Source: Bacillota bacterium (GTDB taxonomy: Bacteria > Bacillota > Clostridia > Acetivibrionales > DTU013). Taken from it: 64,000 nt of DNA. The translations under genes were made by a program, and so were the position numbers. Shown here one piece after another: positions 52,083 to 59,805 of the stretch; within the stretch, counting starts at the first letter, position 1, and the number at the start of each line of letters is the position of its first letter. The DNA is taken from positions 1-64,000 of the forward strand of contig JAEZRE010000011.1 in NCBI GenBank assembly GCA_023412915.1, in the 5' to 3' direction. Below the pieces are notes generated by a model, which was given only the letters and a program-made list of their open reading frames with translations, searched no databases and had not been told where the DNA came from.

Positions 52083-53699
52083 CTATTTTTCACGAAATTC
52101 GGTAGGTGTTACGCCGACATATTTTTTAAATAATTTGGAAAAATAGTGCGCATCGGGGATACCAACCTGCTCTGCTACTTCGTAAGTCTTGAAGCGGACG
52201 TCCCTGAGCATTTCCTTTGCTTTTTCTATACGAATCTCATTAAGGTAGTCGACAAAATTTTTGCCCATTTCCTTCTTGAACATCCTGCTTATATAGTACG
52301 TGCTGACGAAGGTATGCTCTGCCACTTCATTGAGCGTAATCTGTTCGTTGTAGTGCTGTTGCAGGTATTCAACCGCTTTGCGGAGAATGAGCTTGATACT
52401 CTTGTTGTTGTAGCTGTTGACCTTTGAGGTAATACTTCTGGCCGATTCGTCGAGCAGCATGTTGAGTTCGTCTGCATTGGAACATTTTTCAATAAGGCCG
52501 TAAAGGCCGCTCAATTCACTGTATTCGAGCTTCTTGTCGCTGTCCCCGGACATAAGCGACATCCTGATGTTGTTTATGGACGATATCAGGTTCCAGTAAA
52601 AATTTTTGATAAAATCTTTATTGGAAGGATCGACGCCTTTTATATAGCTGTAGATATCCTGCAGCCTGTCTTTTACGGACTGCTCGTTTCCGGATCTTAT
52701 ACCCTCTATCAGCGCCTTTTGCAGCTTTTCAAGCATGGAATGGTCGTCATATTTGAAGAACGTATTGATATCGCTATGGAAGATTATCGAGTTGCTGCCC
52801 ATATAAAATTTGTGTTCGAGCGCTTCACGGCATTCTCCGAATTTTTGGGGAAGCTGCGTCATTTTAACCCCTTCCGAGCTCACCGCGATAGTGACCGTGA
52901 AGCCGAAACAGTTACAGATGATGTCCTGAAGGTAGGAGCATTTTTTATCGATTATCTCCGCTACATTCCCGGCTTCACCGTTATGCGTCAGTATAAACGC
53001 TATCCCCATATTGTTCAGTGTCACGTTTATAACGTCGAACGTGTCAGCAAAGACTTCATTGAACGTGTTTATTATCCCGAACTGGTACAAATGCCTGTCG
53101 TACTGGCTGATATCGCCGGCGTCGCTGTCCTCGGAATCGTTCTGAACGATGAGCATGAAGAATTCCTTCGATTTTACATTGAAAAGCTCGAGCTTCTGAA
53201 GGATATCCTCCTCATTGGTGTTGATCTCATATATGACGTCGTACAGGAATTTCTCACGAAGGACCGATATATTCTGCATGAACAGCATGCTCAGCTTCTC
53301 GATCTCTTCGGACCGCTCCTTTTTAAATTTCAGTTCTTTTACGGCTCTTGCAATAACGGAGGTCAGTTCTTCTATTTTCGACGGTTTGAGCAGGAAGTCG
53401 AAGGCCCCTATTTTCAAGGCTTCGTGTACATAGTCAAAATCACGGTGTCCCGTCAGTATGATTATCTTGCTGTCAGGCACCGAATCCTTTATCTCGCGGA
53501 GCATGGTTAGTCCATCGGTTTCGGGCATCTTGATATCTGTAATGATGATATCCGGCAAAAGCTTCCTGATCAGCTCGATACCTTCGAGTCCGTCTGCTGC
53601 TTCGCCGCAGACTTCGCACCCGAAGTTTTTCCAGTTGATGATATTCTTTAATCCCTTACGGATGATGGGCTCGTCATCAATTATCAGAACCTTGAACAT
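52083..53699 (-). CDS. YesN-type response regulator with AraC DNA-binding domain (CuaR-like)
   Basis: A 538-residue regulator: receiver domain (1-120: VLIIDDEPIIRKG, phosphoacceptor Asp in DIIITDIKMPETDGL, Lys in FLLKPSK), a long middle region (about 130-430) and a C-terminal pair of AraC helix-turn-helices (about 435-538: LNEVAEHTFVSTYYISRMFKKEMG, YEVAEQVGIPDAHYFSKLFKKYVGVTP). ATG 53699 has GGAAGG five nt upstream. The start overlaps the kinase gene by 23 nt. It probably activates cellobiose phosphorylase and distant transporter genes. Confidence 0.9.
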   Translation of the reverse strand: MFKVLIIDDEPIIRKGLKNIINWKNFGCEVCGEAADGLEGIELIRKLLPDIIITDIKMPETDGLTMLREIKDSVPDSKIIILTGHRDFDYVHEALKIGAFDFLLKPSKIEELTSVIARAVKELKFKKERSEEIEKLSMLFMQNISVLREKFLYDVIYEINTNEEDILQKLELFNVKSKEFFMLIVQNDSEDSDAGDISQYDRHLYQFGIINTFNEVFADTFDVINVTLNNMGIAFILTHNGEAGNVAEIIDKKCSYLQDIICNCFGFTVTIAVSSEGVKMTQLPQKFGECREALEHKFYMGSNSIIFHSDINTFFKYDDHSMLEKLQKALIEGIRSGNEQSVKDRLQDIYSYIKGVDPSNKDFIKNFYWNLISSINNIRMSLMSGDSDKKLEYSELSGLYGLIEKCSNADELNMLLDESARSITSKVNSYNNKSIKLILRKAVEYLQQHYNEQITLNEVAEHTFVSTYYISRMFKKEMGKNFVDYLNEIRIEKAKEMLRDVRFKTYEVAEQVGIPDAHYFSKLFKKYVGVTPTEFREK

Positions 53700-55512
53700 A
53701 GTAGCCTTCCCCTCCATCAGCGCTTATTTTGAAAGGAATCGTGACCACCACCTTGGTAAACCTGCCAGCTTCACTTTCAATCTTTAAACCGTAATTCTCA
53801 CCATAAAAAAGCTTTATCCTTCTGTTTACGTTTTCGATGCCGATGCTTTTACTTCTCTTGTCACTAAGGCTCTTGAAGTAGGTGTCGTTATCCATTGAAA
53901 GCCTGTCGTTCAATTGTTCGAGATCCTCCCGTTCCATACCGGCGCCGTTGTCGATGACCTCTATGGAAACACAATCCTCGAGTTTTGCCGCGTTCAAAGT
54001 AATGGTACCCTGCCCCCTTATCCGCTCGATACCGTGGTAAACGGCATTTTCTATAAGCGGCTGAATAAGCAGGCGAGGTATTTTTATGCCGTTAACTTCA
54101 GGCTGTATATTTTTAACTAATTCGATTCTATCGCCGAATCTCCTCTTTTGTAATGAAATATATTTATCCGCGTAGGTAAATTCCTCTTTTATCGTTATAA
54201 GCCTGTCGTCTCTGCCTATGCTGCCCTCCATAAGATCGGACAGGTCGGAGACCGTGCTGCTTATTTCAGGCACGTTATTGAGCTGAGCAAGCCAGTTGAT
54301 CGCTTCGAGCGTATTGAACAAAAAATGCGGGTTTATCTGGGATTGCAGCGCCTTCAGTTCGGCTTCCTTTCTTGTCAGCTGTTCCCTGTACACCCAGTTC
54401 ACAAGATGGTTTATTTCGCTCGACATTTCATTGAAGGCCTTGTTCAGGAAGCCCAGTTCGTCACCCCTGTCGTTCTTGATCTGGACATTGCCTTCGCCTG
54501 CCTGTACCTTTTTCATACCCTTCACCAGTCTGTTGATCGGCGTAACTATATCAAAGGCTATGGATACCGTCAATACGGTAAGTACCAGTATTACTATCAC
54601 GCACAGCATGATTATGTTCCGTCTGAGAGTGTTGGCATCCTTGTAAAGCTCCCCCAGCGTTACATATGCAACTACCTTCCACCCTGTATTTTTCAGGGTT
54701 ATATAGGATACGAACAGGCCGGATTTCTCATCGATCAGCTCGCCGGATTCACCGTTTATCTTGTCGGAGAGTATGCCGGAATAGACCGAGAGATCGTCAT
54801 TGACCCTGCTGGCTATGAGATCCATGTCCGGGGAAAGTATCATTATGTTCTGGAGATTGCCTGTCAGTCCCTGATACACTTCGCCGAGCAATTCCATTTT
54901 AATTTTGATTACGAGAAGGCCAAGTTCGCCGAAACGATCCCTGTCGTTTATCTGTCTGACAAGATAGATGGCCTTGGCCTTTTTACCCTCGGAAACGACA
55001 TGTATGTACGGCTTCCCCTTCATCTGCCTCGCCTTCCCGAGCATGTCGCTGTAAGGAATATCCACGCTTGAACCGGCTTCCCTCGTGTTGTCGTCCTGGT
55101 AATACTCCTTGCCGTCGTCGGAAAAAATGCATATTGAACGTATTTCGGATCTTGATATGACCACCATTTTCAGATAGCTGTTTATCGTATTTTCATATTC
55201 ATACTGCTGAATAGGGTCGTCGGAATCGTAACTGCTTTTGAGAGCCGTGTATATCCTATCCTCGTAAAGCAGGTCCTGCGATATGTTAGTAAGGTTGTCG
55301 GTGTAGTCGTCGAGCCTTAGCTGTATCATATTGAGGATGTCGCGCGAATAGTTGGTGGAATTTTCATTGATTATGCTTTCGGAGTTTTTATAGCTCAAAT
55401 ATCCAATCAGAACAAGCGGAATCAGTATCTGCACGAAAAGCGTAGATACCAGCTTGTTCCTTATGGAAAGGTTCTTATAAAATTTAAGTAATACTGAGGG
55501 AGAATATTTCAT
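53677..55512 (-). CDS. YesM-type sensor histidine kinase (CuaS-like)
   Basis: A 611-residue membrane kinase: first membrane segment (about 19-40), extracytoplasmic dCache-like sensor (45-300), second membrane segment (about 300-322), HAMP (325-375), His-kinase segment with phosphorylated His in INPHFLFNTLEAINWL (about 400), and a GHKL ATPase domain (IDNGAGMERED, KSIGIENVNRRIKLFYG). These kinases sense carbohydrate-related signals, often through a binding protein. It lies between the solute-binding lipoprotein and the response regulator in one transcript. Confidence 0.92.
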   Translation of the reverse strand: MKYSPSVLLKFYKNLSIRNKLVSTLFVQILIPLVLIGYLSYKNSESIINENSTNYSRDILNMIQLRLDDYTDNLTNISQDLLYEDRIYTALKSSYDSDDPIQQYEYENTINSYLKMVVISRSEIRSICIFSDDGKEYYQDDNTREAGSSVDIPYSDMLGKARQMKGKPYIHVVSEGKKAKAIYLVRQINDRDRFGELGLLVIKIKMELLGEVYQGLTGNLQNIMILSPDMDLIASRVNDDLSVYSGILSDKINGESGELIDEKSGLFVSYITLKNTGWKVVAYVTLGELYKDANTLRRNIIMLCVIVILVLTVLTVSIAFDIVTPINRLVKGMKKVQAGEGNVQIKNDRGDELGFLNKAFNEMSSEINHLVNWVYREQLTRKEAELKALQSQINPHFLFNTLEAINWLAQLNNVPEISSTVSDLSDLMEGSIGRDDRLITIKEEFTYADKYISLQKRRFGDRIELVKNIQPEVNGIKIPRLLIQPLIENAVYHGIERIRGQGTITLNAAKLEDCVSIEVIDNGAGMEREDLEQLNDRLSMDNDTYFKSLSDKRSKSIGIENVNRRIKLFYGENYGLKIESEAGRFTKVVVTIPFKISADGGEGYYVQGSDN

Positions 55513-55570
55513 CAGGTCGACCCCCGCACACTATTTATCCTTATTAGCCGTCCGTTATGCCCGGACCGGA

Positions 55571-56887
55571 TCAGTTAGGTATTATCCCGTTTCTTATTGC
55601 TTTCGACCACATCCCCTTCGCAGTGATCTTCCCAGTGAGTAAATATGGGAATTCTCCTGCGATATCCTTCTCCCAGGAAGCCCTGTCGACAAAGTGATCC
55701 AACGGTCCGACAAGGTACGGGGCGCGCTCTACCAGCTTGTTTCCTTTAACGGCGAGCTCCCTGTATTTTATATTGAAGCTGTCTATATCTACATTGCTGA
55801 TCATACCGGTTTCCGAAGCAAATACCGCGGCAGTTTCAGGCGACGTCAGGAATTTCAGGAGTCTTAGGGAAGCGTCAAGCTTGGTCTTGTCTTCACCTGC
55901 AACGGCGCTCATGTGGAAGGTACCTCCCCCGAGTCCGTAGACCATGGTGCCCTTGCGGGTTTCATAGCCATCGGGATAGGGGAACGGTATAATGTCGACG
56001 CTCGTATCGTTCGGGTCGAACTCGCCTATGAACCACGAGCCCTGTACTATCATTGCCGCCTTTTTCTGTTTGAAGAGCATATTTCTCTGATTATTGGTCA
56101 TTGTCAGGCAGTCACCCGGAAATGCATGCATGTCATACAATTCCTTGATCAATTGCAATGCTTCGATATGGCTGGGTTTTATGGCTCCGTTTTTAAAAGG
56201 TTTTTCAGTCCCGTCCTTCCCGCCCATTACGGCTATCAGGTTCTGGTACAGATAGGTGCCTTCCGCATATGTATTGAAGGCTATTGGAGTTATTTTGTGA
56301 TCATTGAATATCTGTACGGCGTACTTGAGTTCTTCAAAATTCCTGGGAACAGGTACGCTATACCTGGTGAAAATATCCCTGTTGATGAACATGCATTCGA
56401 ATATGACTTCGAACGGAAGACCATAGATCCGCCCGTCCTGTGTGGTATAACCCCACATGTGCGGATCGAAACTGTTCTTCCATTCATGGTCCTTGGACAG
56501 CTGCCCTGTCAGATCATAGACCTTGCCGGCCTTTATGAGCATATTGATATCCGATCCAGGCCAAAGGCCGAATACATCCGGATCGTTTCCGGATGCGAAA
56601 TCCGTTTTGATTTTCGGAAGGAAATCCTCCCCGAAAAGGGATTCATTGGTTATGGTAATGTCCGGGTTGTTTTTTTCAAACTGGTTTAGGACCGTTTTAA
56701 GCGTTTCCGCCTTGCTGTCGACTCCTCCCCAACTGCTTATGAACCTGAGCGTGGTTTTTGGAGCTATACCAGTCTGCGTTTTATGTGCAGCCGACTGCGT
56801 TTTATCGGGCGCCTGCGTACAGGCGCCCGTCATCAACACTATTGCAGCTGAGAGAAGTAAAGCCTGGAAGATCCTGTTTCTCCGCAC
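55571..56887 (-). CDS. Extracellular sugar-binding lipoprotein (CuaD-like orphan SBP)
   Basis: A 438-residue family 1 solute-binding protein. It starts at GTG 56887 (AAGGAG nine nt upstream); signal peptide ends in lipobox LMTGAC (Cys at about residue 23), then a Thr/Gln-rich linker and SBP fold: LRFISSWGGVDSKAETLKTVLNQFEKNNPDI, FASGNDPDVFGLWPGSD, YGLPFEVIFECMF, AAMIVQGSWFIGEF. No permease or ATPase gene follows, so it is an orphan binding protein; position beside YesMN suggests it presents cellodextrin to the kinase in a three-component sensor. Confidence 0.9.
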   Translation of the reverse strand: MRRNRIFQALLLSAAIVLMTGACTQAPDKTQSAAHKTQTGIAPKTTLRFISSWGGVDSKAETLKTVLNQFEKNNPDITITNESLFGEDFLPKIKTDFASGNDPDVFGLWPGSDINMLIKAGKVYDLTGQLSKDHEWKNSFDPHMWGYTTQDGRIYGLPFEVIFECMFINRDIFTRYSVPVPRNFEELKYAVQIFNDHKITPIAFNTYAEGTYLYQNLIAVMGGKDGTEKPFKNGAIKPSHIEALQLIKELYDMHAFPGDCLTMTNNQRNMLFKQKKAAMIVQGSWFIGEFDPNDTSVDIIPFPYPDGYETRKGTMVYGLGGGTFHMSAVAGEDKTKLDASLRLLKFLTSPETAAVFASETGMISNVDIDSFNIKYRELAVKGNKLVERAPYLVGPLDHFVDRASWEKDIAGEFPYLLTGKITAKGMWSKAIRNGIIPN

Positions 56888-56900
56888 CTTTTACAACTCC

Positions 56901-59219
56901 TTACATCGTGAATTGTACCGTTCCTTCAACAATATCCGCCACAAGGCTGCTGCCAGGCTTAACACTGCCCATGAAGAATTTCTCGGTCAGTTCATCCTCG
57001 ACATACTTCTGGATAGTTCTTCTAAGCGGTCTTGCGCCGTATTTTGGATCGTATCCCTTTTCCAGCACGAAATCCGTCAACGCATCGGTAAAGCTGAGCG
57101 AAATACCCTTCTGCAGCGCTTCCGCCCTCACCTCTTCAAGCATCAGGCCGACAATCCGCTTCAGTTCGTCCCTGCTCAGCTCCGTGAATATAATAATTTC
57201 GTCAAGCCTGTTTAGGAATTCGGGACGGAAGGTCTCCTTCATTACATCCCGCACCCTGCTTTCCAGGGCTTTGTAACCGTCGTTGTTGAAGCCTATGCCA
57301 TTGGCTTTCAGAGTGGTGCCGGCATTCGAAGTCATTACGATAACCGTATTCTCGAAATTCACGACGCGCCCGTGGCTGTCCGTCAGCCTGCCGTCTTCAA
57401 GTATCTGAAGCAGCATGTTGAATACGTCCGGGTGAGCTTTTTCGATCTCGTCCATGAGTATTATCGAAAAAGGTTTTCTCCTGACTTTCTCTGTCAGTTG
57501 TCCTCCGTCGTCGTAACCGACATATCCCGGAGGCGAACCTATCAGCTTGGATACGGTATGCTTCTCCATATATTCGGACATATCCAGCCTTATCAGCGAA
57601 TCCTCGGTTTCGAACAGCTCCACCGCCAGCGCTCTTACCAATTCCGTCTTTCCAACGCCGGTGGGGCCGACAAATACGAAGGAAGCCGGTTTCTTATTCT
57701 TCCTGAAGCCCGCCCTGTTCCTTCTGATTGCCTTGGCTATACTGGTGACGGCTTCATTCTGACCTATTACCCTTTTGTGGAGCCTTTCCTCCAGGTTCAT
57801 CAGTTTGTCCGCTTCGACTTCGGTAAGCCTCTGAACGGGTATTTTGGTCCAGCTTTCGATTACAAAAGCTATATCGTCCACAGTAAGGATATCTTCCTTG
57901 TTATGCTCCTCAAACTCCCTTATTTTCTGCAGGAGCTTGCATTCATTCACTTTCAGGTCCGCAGCCTTCTGGTAGTCTTCGATGGAATCAGCCGAAACTG
58001 CGCTTTCCTTTTCTTCCTGTACCTTTTTCAGCTCGTCCTTCAACGCTTCCAGCTCTACGAGTCCGGTATTCTTCAGGTTTAACCTGGAGCCCGCCTCATC
58101 GATGACATCAATCGCCTTGTCCGGAAGAAATCTGTCAGAAATATACCTTTCCGAGAGTCTGGCTGCAGCCTCTATAACTTCATCGTTTATCCTGACCCTG
58201 TGATATTTTTCGTAATAATCCCTGACGCCCTTAAGGATTTCTATAGTCTCCTCCACCGAGGGTTCTTCCACGAGTACCGGCTGGAACCTTCTTTCGAGCG
58301 CCGTATCCTTCTCTATATGCTTGCGGTATTCGTTGAGAGTGGTAGCGCCGATCACCTGTATATCCCCTCTTGAAAGGGCAGGCTTGAGAATATTGGCGGC
58401 GTTCATCGCACCTTCGGCCTCACCGGCGCCCATTATATTGTGCAGCTCGTCGATTACGAGGATGACATTGCCCAAAGCCTTTGCCTCCTCGATTATTCCC
58501 TTCATACGGCTCTCGAACTGACCCCTGAACTGAGTCCCGGCTACGATCCCCGTCATATCGAGGAGGTATATCTCGGCATTGAACAGCTTTGCAGGCACCT
58601 GGCGCTTGGCTATTCTGACCGCAAGCCCTTCTGCGATGGCAGTCTTGCCTACGCCCGGTTCGCCGATGAGCACAGGGTTGTTCTTGGTCCTTCTGTTCAA
58701 TATCTGTACGACCCTGTCTATCTCACGCTGCCTTCCGATGACCCTGTCAATTTTATCCTCTTTGGCCAGATCGGTCAGGTTCGTACCGTACATATCCAGG
58801 TATTTCTTCTTTTTCAGGCTTTTCTTCTCCTGCGTCTTTACACGCGTGCCGTTTTTATTGTCTTTATCGTCCGTAGGATCCTTGGGCTCTCCGTTTTCAC
58901 CCGTTTCCTCGTTTTTGGGGAATACCCGGTTAAGAAAATTGAATATCGGATTGGCTTTATTGCTGTTCGGGGGTTCGATGCCCGCAAGCCCGTTGTTTCC
59001 CTGATCCATATCGATATTGTCGAACAGGCTGCCCATCTGCTTATTTATATTATCAATATCCTCATCGGACATACCCGTTTGTTCTATCAATTGGTTGACC
59101 GGCTGTATACCCTGCTTTTTCGCGCATGAGAGGCAAAGGCCTTCCTGTATCTGCTTTCCGTCAACGATCTTCGTAATAAACACCACTGCGTAATTTTCCT
59201 TGCAAACTGAGCACATCAT
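56901..59219 (-). CDS. ClpE-type Clp ATPase with N-terminal zinc finger
   Basis: A 772-residue AAA+ unfoldase. The N-terminus carries a zinc finger of two CxxC pairs (C3, C6, C29, C32) as in ClpE, then an acidic linker (80-150) instead of the two Clp-N repeats of ClpC, and two AAA+ modules with Walker A GEPGVGKT (about 186-193) and GPTGVGKT (about 510), Walker B VILVIDELHN and ILMDEIEKAHP. It feeds damaged proteins to ClpP. The start is ATG 59219; GTG 59222 has the better spacing (9 nt) from AAAGGAG. Upstream is a palindrome that may be an operator. The SBP gene follows after 14 nt, so read-through is likely. Confidence 0.9.
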   Translation of the reverse strand: MMCSVCKENYAVVFITKIVDGKQIQEGLCLSCAKKQGIQPVNQLIEQTGMSDEDIDNINKQMGSLFDNIDMDQGNNGLAGIEPPNSNKANPIFNFLNRVFPKNEETGENGEPKDPTDDKDNKNGTRVKTQEKKSLKKKKYLDMYGTNLTDLAKEDKIDRVIGRQREIDRVVQILNRRTKNNPVLIGEPGVGKTAIAEGLAVRIAKRQVPAKLFNAEIYLLDMTGIVAGTQFRGQFESRMKGIIEEAKALGNVILVIDELHNIMGAGEAEGAMNAANILKPALSRGDIQVIGATTLNEYRKHIEKDTALERRFQPVLVEEPSVEETIEILKGVRDYYEKYHRVRINDEVIEAAARLSERYISDRFLPDKAIDVIDEAGSRLNLKNTGLVELEALKDELKKVQEEKESAVSADSIEDYQKAADLKVNECKLLQKIREFEEHNKEDILTVDDIAFVIESWTKIPVQRLTEVEADKLMNLEERLHKRVIGQNEAVTSIAKAIRRNRAGFRKNKKPASFVFVGPTGVGKTELVRALAVELFETEDSLIRLDMSEYMEKHTVSKLIGSPPGYVGYDDGGQLTEKVRRKPFSIILMDEIEKAHPDVFNMLLQILEDGRLTDSHGRVVNFENTVIVMTSNAGTTLKANGIGFNNDGYKALESRVRDVMKETFRPEFLNRLDEIIIFTELSRDELKRIVGLMLEEVRAEALQKGISLSFTDALTDFVLEKGYDPKYGARPLRRTIQKYVEDELTEKFFMGSVKPGSSLVADIVEGTVQFTM

Positions 59220-59301
59220 CACAGTAATCAACTCCTTTCGCTCCTGCTGCCATCTGTGCCTGGTCGAATAACAAGAGACCTGAGGCCTCATATATCAATC
59301 T

Positions 59302-59328
59302 ATTATACGTTTCATAAGTGCCTTATGA
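59302..59328 (-). promoter_or_regulatory. Possible clpE operator-promoter region
   Basis: A perfect inverted repeat TCATAAG-TGC-CTTATGA (59312-59328) lies just before a TATAAT (59307-59302 on the minus strand); no good -35 is seen, and the element is not the direct-repeat operator of CtsR. Confidence 0.4.
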
Positions 59329-59516
59329 CTGTTTACCCCTGCTAATTAGATAAGTATAACACAATCCGGCATTCAAGGTCTACTTGTAAGATGAACCTTT
59401 TTGTGTCCATAACAAAGCAAATTTTGTAACCGATTGAAACGCTCAGGAATATATTTATAGTAGCAAAAAACAAATTAATAACCATTATTGTGCATTAACA
59501 TGAGGAGGTGTTTTGA

Positions 59517-59642
59517 ATGGCAGACAGAGGAGGTTTTCTGGGCGGCTTTTTAGGCAATGATTGCGCCATTTTGTTCTTTATACTTGTATTTCTGTTTTTG
59601 TTCGTGAGCCCGTTTGGCGTCGGATTTGCAGATCCTAAATAG
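59517..59642 (+). CDS. Small hydrophobic peptide, YjcZ-like (sporulation-type)
   Basis: A 41-residue reading frame with a strong ribosome site (GAGGAGGTG, 6 nt before ATG). Sequence: a charged, Gly-rich start (MADRGGFLGGFLGNDC) followed by a hydrophobic helix of about 20 residues and a short tail ending ADPK. This GNDC-plus-hydrophobic layout resembles the YjcZ family of small spore-associated proteins, but similarity is judged by eye. It has its own terminator downstream, supporting that it is expressed. Too short for many gene finders. Confidence 0.7.
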   Translation: MADRGGFLGGFLGNDCAILFFILVFLFLFVSPFGVGFADPK

Positions 59643-59677
59643 TCAGGAAGTACATTCCGGATAAGTCGGTGATCCGT

Positions 59678-59716
59678 GTGAGTCAGGGAGGTTCCTTGAC
59701 TCACTTGATTTTTTCA
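59678..59716 (+). terminator. Intrinsic terminator after the small peptide gene
   Basis: Stem GTGAGTCA(G)G / CC(T)TGACTCAC around GAGGTT, followed by TTGATTTTTT. Confidence 0.85.
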
Positions 59717-59728
59717 GTGATTTAAGGT

Positions 59729-59799
59729 GAAACACAAGGGACGGTTCTTTTGTACCATTTCGCGAGCGGAATGGGGCAAAAGAACCGTCCCTGCGTTTC
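59729..59799. repeat. Dispersed hairpin repeat, copy 7 (inverted pair)
   Basis: GAAACACAAGGGACGGTTC faces GAACCGTCCCTGCGTTTC; the loop has the variant CATTTCGCGAGCGGAATG, similar to copy 1. It ends 7 nt from the uvrA stop codon. Confidence 0.92.
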
Positions 59800-59805
59800 C
59801 TAATG

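Noticed and set aside
55571..56887. Part of a sugar ABC importer operon
   Set aside because: No permease or ATPase gene neighbours it; the flanking genes are clpE and a sensor kinase.
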